Position numbers and translations under genes: made by a program. DNA of 64,000 bases from Palsa-504 sp963744575 (GTDB lineage: Bacteria > Actinomycetota > Actinomycetes > Streptosporangiales > Streptosporangiaceae), in the NCBI GenBank assembly GCA_963744575.1, contig CAVUUF010000014.1:372001-436000 (forward strand), given 5' to 3'. Shown here piece after piece: positions 63,705 to 64,000 of the stretch (position 1 is its first letter; every line of letters begins with the position of its first letter). Below the pieces are notes generated by a model. The model made no database searches, had not been told where the DNA came from, and saw only the letters and a program-made list of their open reading frames with translations.

Positions 63705-64000
63705 GGCGCGTCGCCTCCGGGTTGTTCGGCCAGCCAGGCCTCGTAGTCGGGGCGGGTGCGGTCGGTGAGGGGGAAGAGGCCGTCGATGGGGTGGCCGGCC
63801 GCGACGCGGGCGGCGATGAACTCCTCCTGGCGCTCCTGCTCGCGGGCCTCGGCCAGGACCTCGGCCGCGATAGGCGGCGGGAGGACGACCACACCGTCGG
63901 CGTCGCCGACGAGGATGTCGCCGGGCTGGATCGTCACCCCGGCGCAGGCCACGGCGACGCCGGTTTCCCAGGGGACGTGCCTGCGGCCCAGGACGGCCGG
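63701..64000 (-). CDS. RraA-like aldolase/decarboxylase, C-terminal part (cut by window edge)
   Basis: The open frame enters from the right edge and gives 99 residues: VPWETGVAVACAGVTIQPGD then ILVGDADGVVVLPPPIAAEV. These are the second half of the RraA/HMG-aldolase fold, with the metal-site GDxDGVVV segment. In actinobacteria such genes in aromatic catabolism act on 4-hydroxy-4-methyl- or 4-carboxy-oxoglutarate-like compounds or as oxaloacetate decarboxylases. Its stop overlaps the hpaE start (ATGA). Confidence 0.8.
   Translation of the reverse strand, partial: PAVLGRRHVPWETGVAVACAGVTIQPGDILVGDADGVVVLPPPIAAEVLAEAREQERQEEFIAARVAAGHPIDGLFPLTDRTRPDYEAWLAEQPGGDAP

Overview
The window is very GC-rich DNA with many GTG starts and 4-base stop/start overlaps (ATGA, GTGA). 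It carries mycothiol-type enzymes, ECF sigma factors and a Tat lipoprotein. This points to a filamentous or soil actinobacterium, perhaps near the Streptosporangiales or Thermomonosporaceae; I cannot name a genus. No rRNA, tRNA, CRISPR array or intact transposon was seen.

Layout. (1) 1-13.6 kb: oxidative catabolism and transport. A two-subunit GMC-type oxidoreductase is followed by an ADP-forming acyl-CoA synthetase, a phytoene-dehydrogenase-like flavoenzyme, a TetR regulator, a polyamine-type ABC transporter and a class III aminotransferase. Three near-identical GACTGAAC(G/A)TTCAGTC palindromes lie before the flavoenzyme/tetR pair, the binding-protein gene and the aminotransferase, so these units probably form one TetR regulon. 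(2) 13.7-30 kb: purine salvage and catabolism. It holds an NCS2 permease, an IclR regulator, an operon hyi-glxR-gcl-glxK-allantoicase, then uricase, xanthine dehydrogenase with XdhC, guanine deaminase and a protein like the C-terminal domain of allophanate hydrolase. A degenerate TTTCCGTATACGGAAA palindrome, often in pairs about 21 bp apart, precedes five of these transcription units. Purine rings would be opened to glyoxylate, which is carried through tartronate semialdehyde to glycerate phosphate. Allantoinase, the uricase-product processing enzymes and ureidoglycolate lyase are not in the window.

(3) 30.1-42.3 kb: an accessory island between two diverged 75-bp direct repeats, with a serine-recombinase remnant at its right end. 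It holds a large LuxR/LAL regulator, a short sigma-region-4-like protein, a membrane protein, a decayed beta-propeller gene, three copies of a TGCAGTAG-N4-CTACTGCA palindrome, an SDR, a 1025-residue protein of unknown function and an 850-residue pentapeptide-repeat protein. This is the best candidate for an undescribed system. (4) 42.4-51.9 kb: an NhaA antiporter fused to a DsbA-like domain, an aldo/keto reductase, an amidohydrolase, a D,D-carboxypeptidase, a glutathionyl-hydroquinone-reductase-like protein, a coiled-coil protein, a cupin, a SigG-like ECF sigma factor and a TANGO2-family protein. (5) 51.9-54.4 kb: a leucyl-tRNA synthetase that lacks the whole CP1 editing domain. Upstream lie a 13-residue leader peptide with three consecutive Leu codons and two hairpins, the second terminator-like: a probable leucine attenuator. 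(6) 54.4-64 kb: an ECF sigma factor coupled to a mycothiol-dependent-isomerase-like partner, a sacsin/HSP90-like ATPase, a quinone-oxidoreductase-like enzyme, an acyl-CoA ligase, and the start of a homoprotocatechuate-type aromatic catabolism operon whose ring-cleavage gene carries an apparent +1 frameshift.
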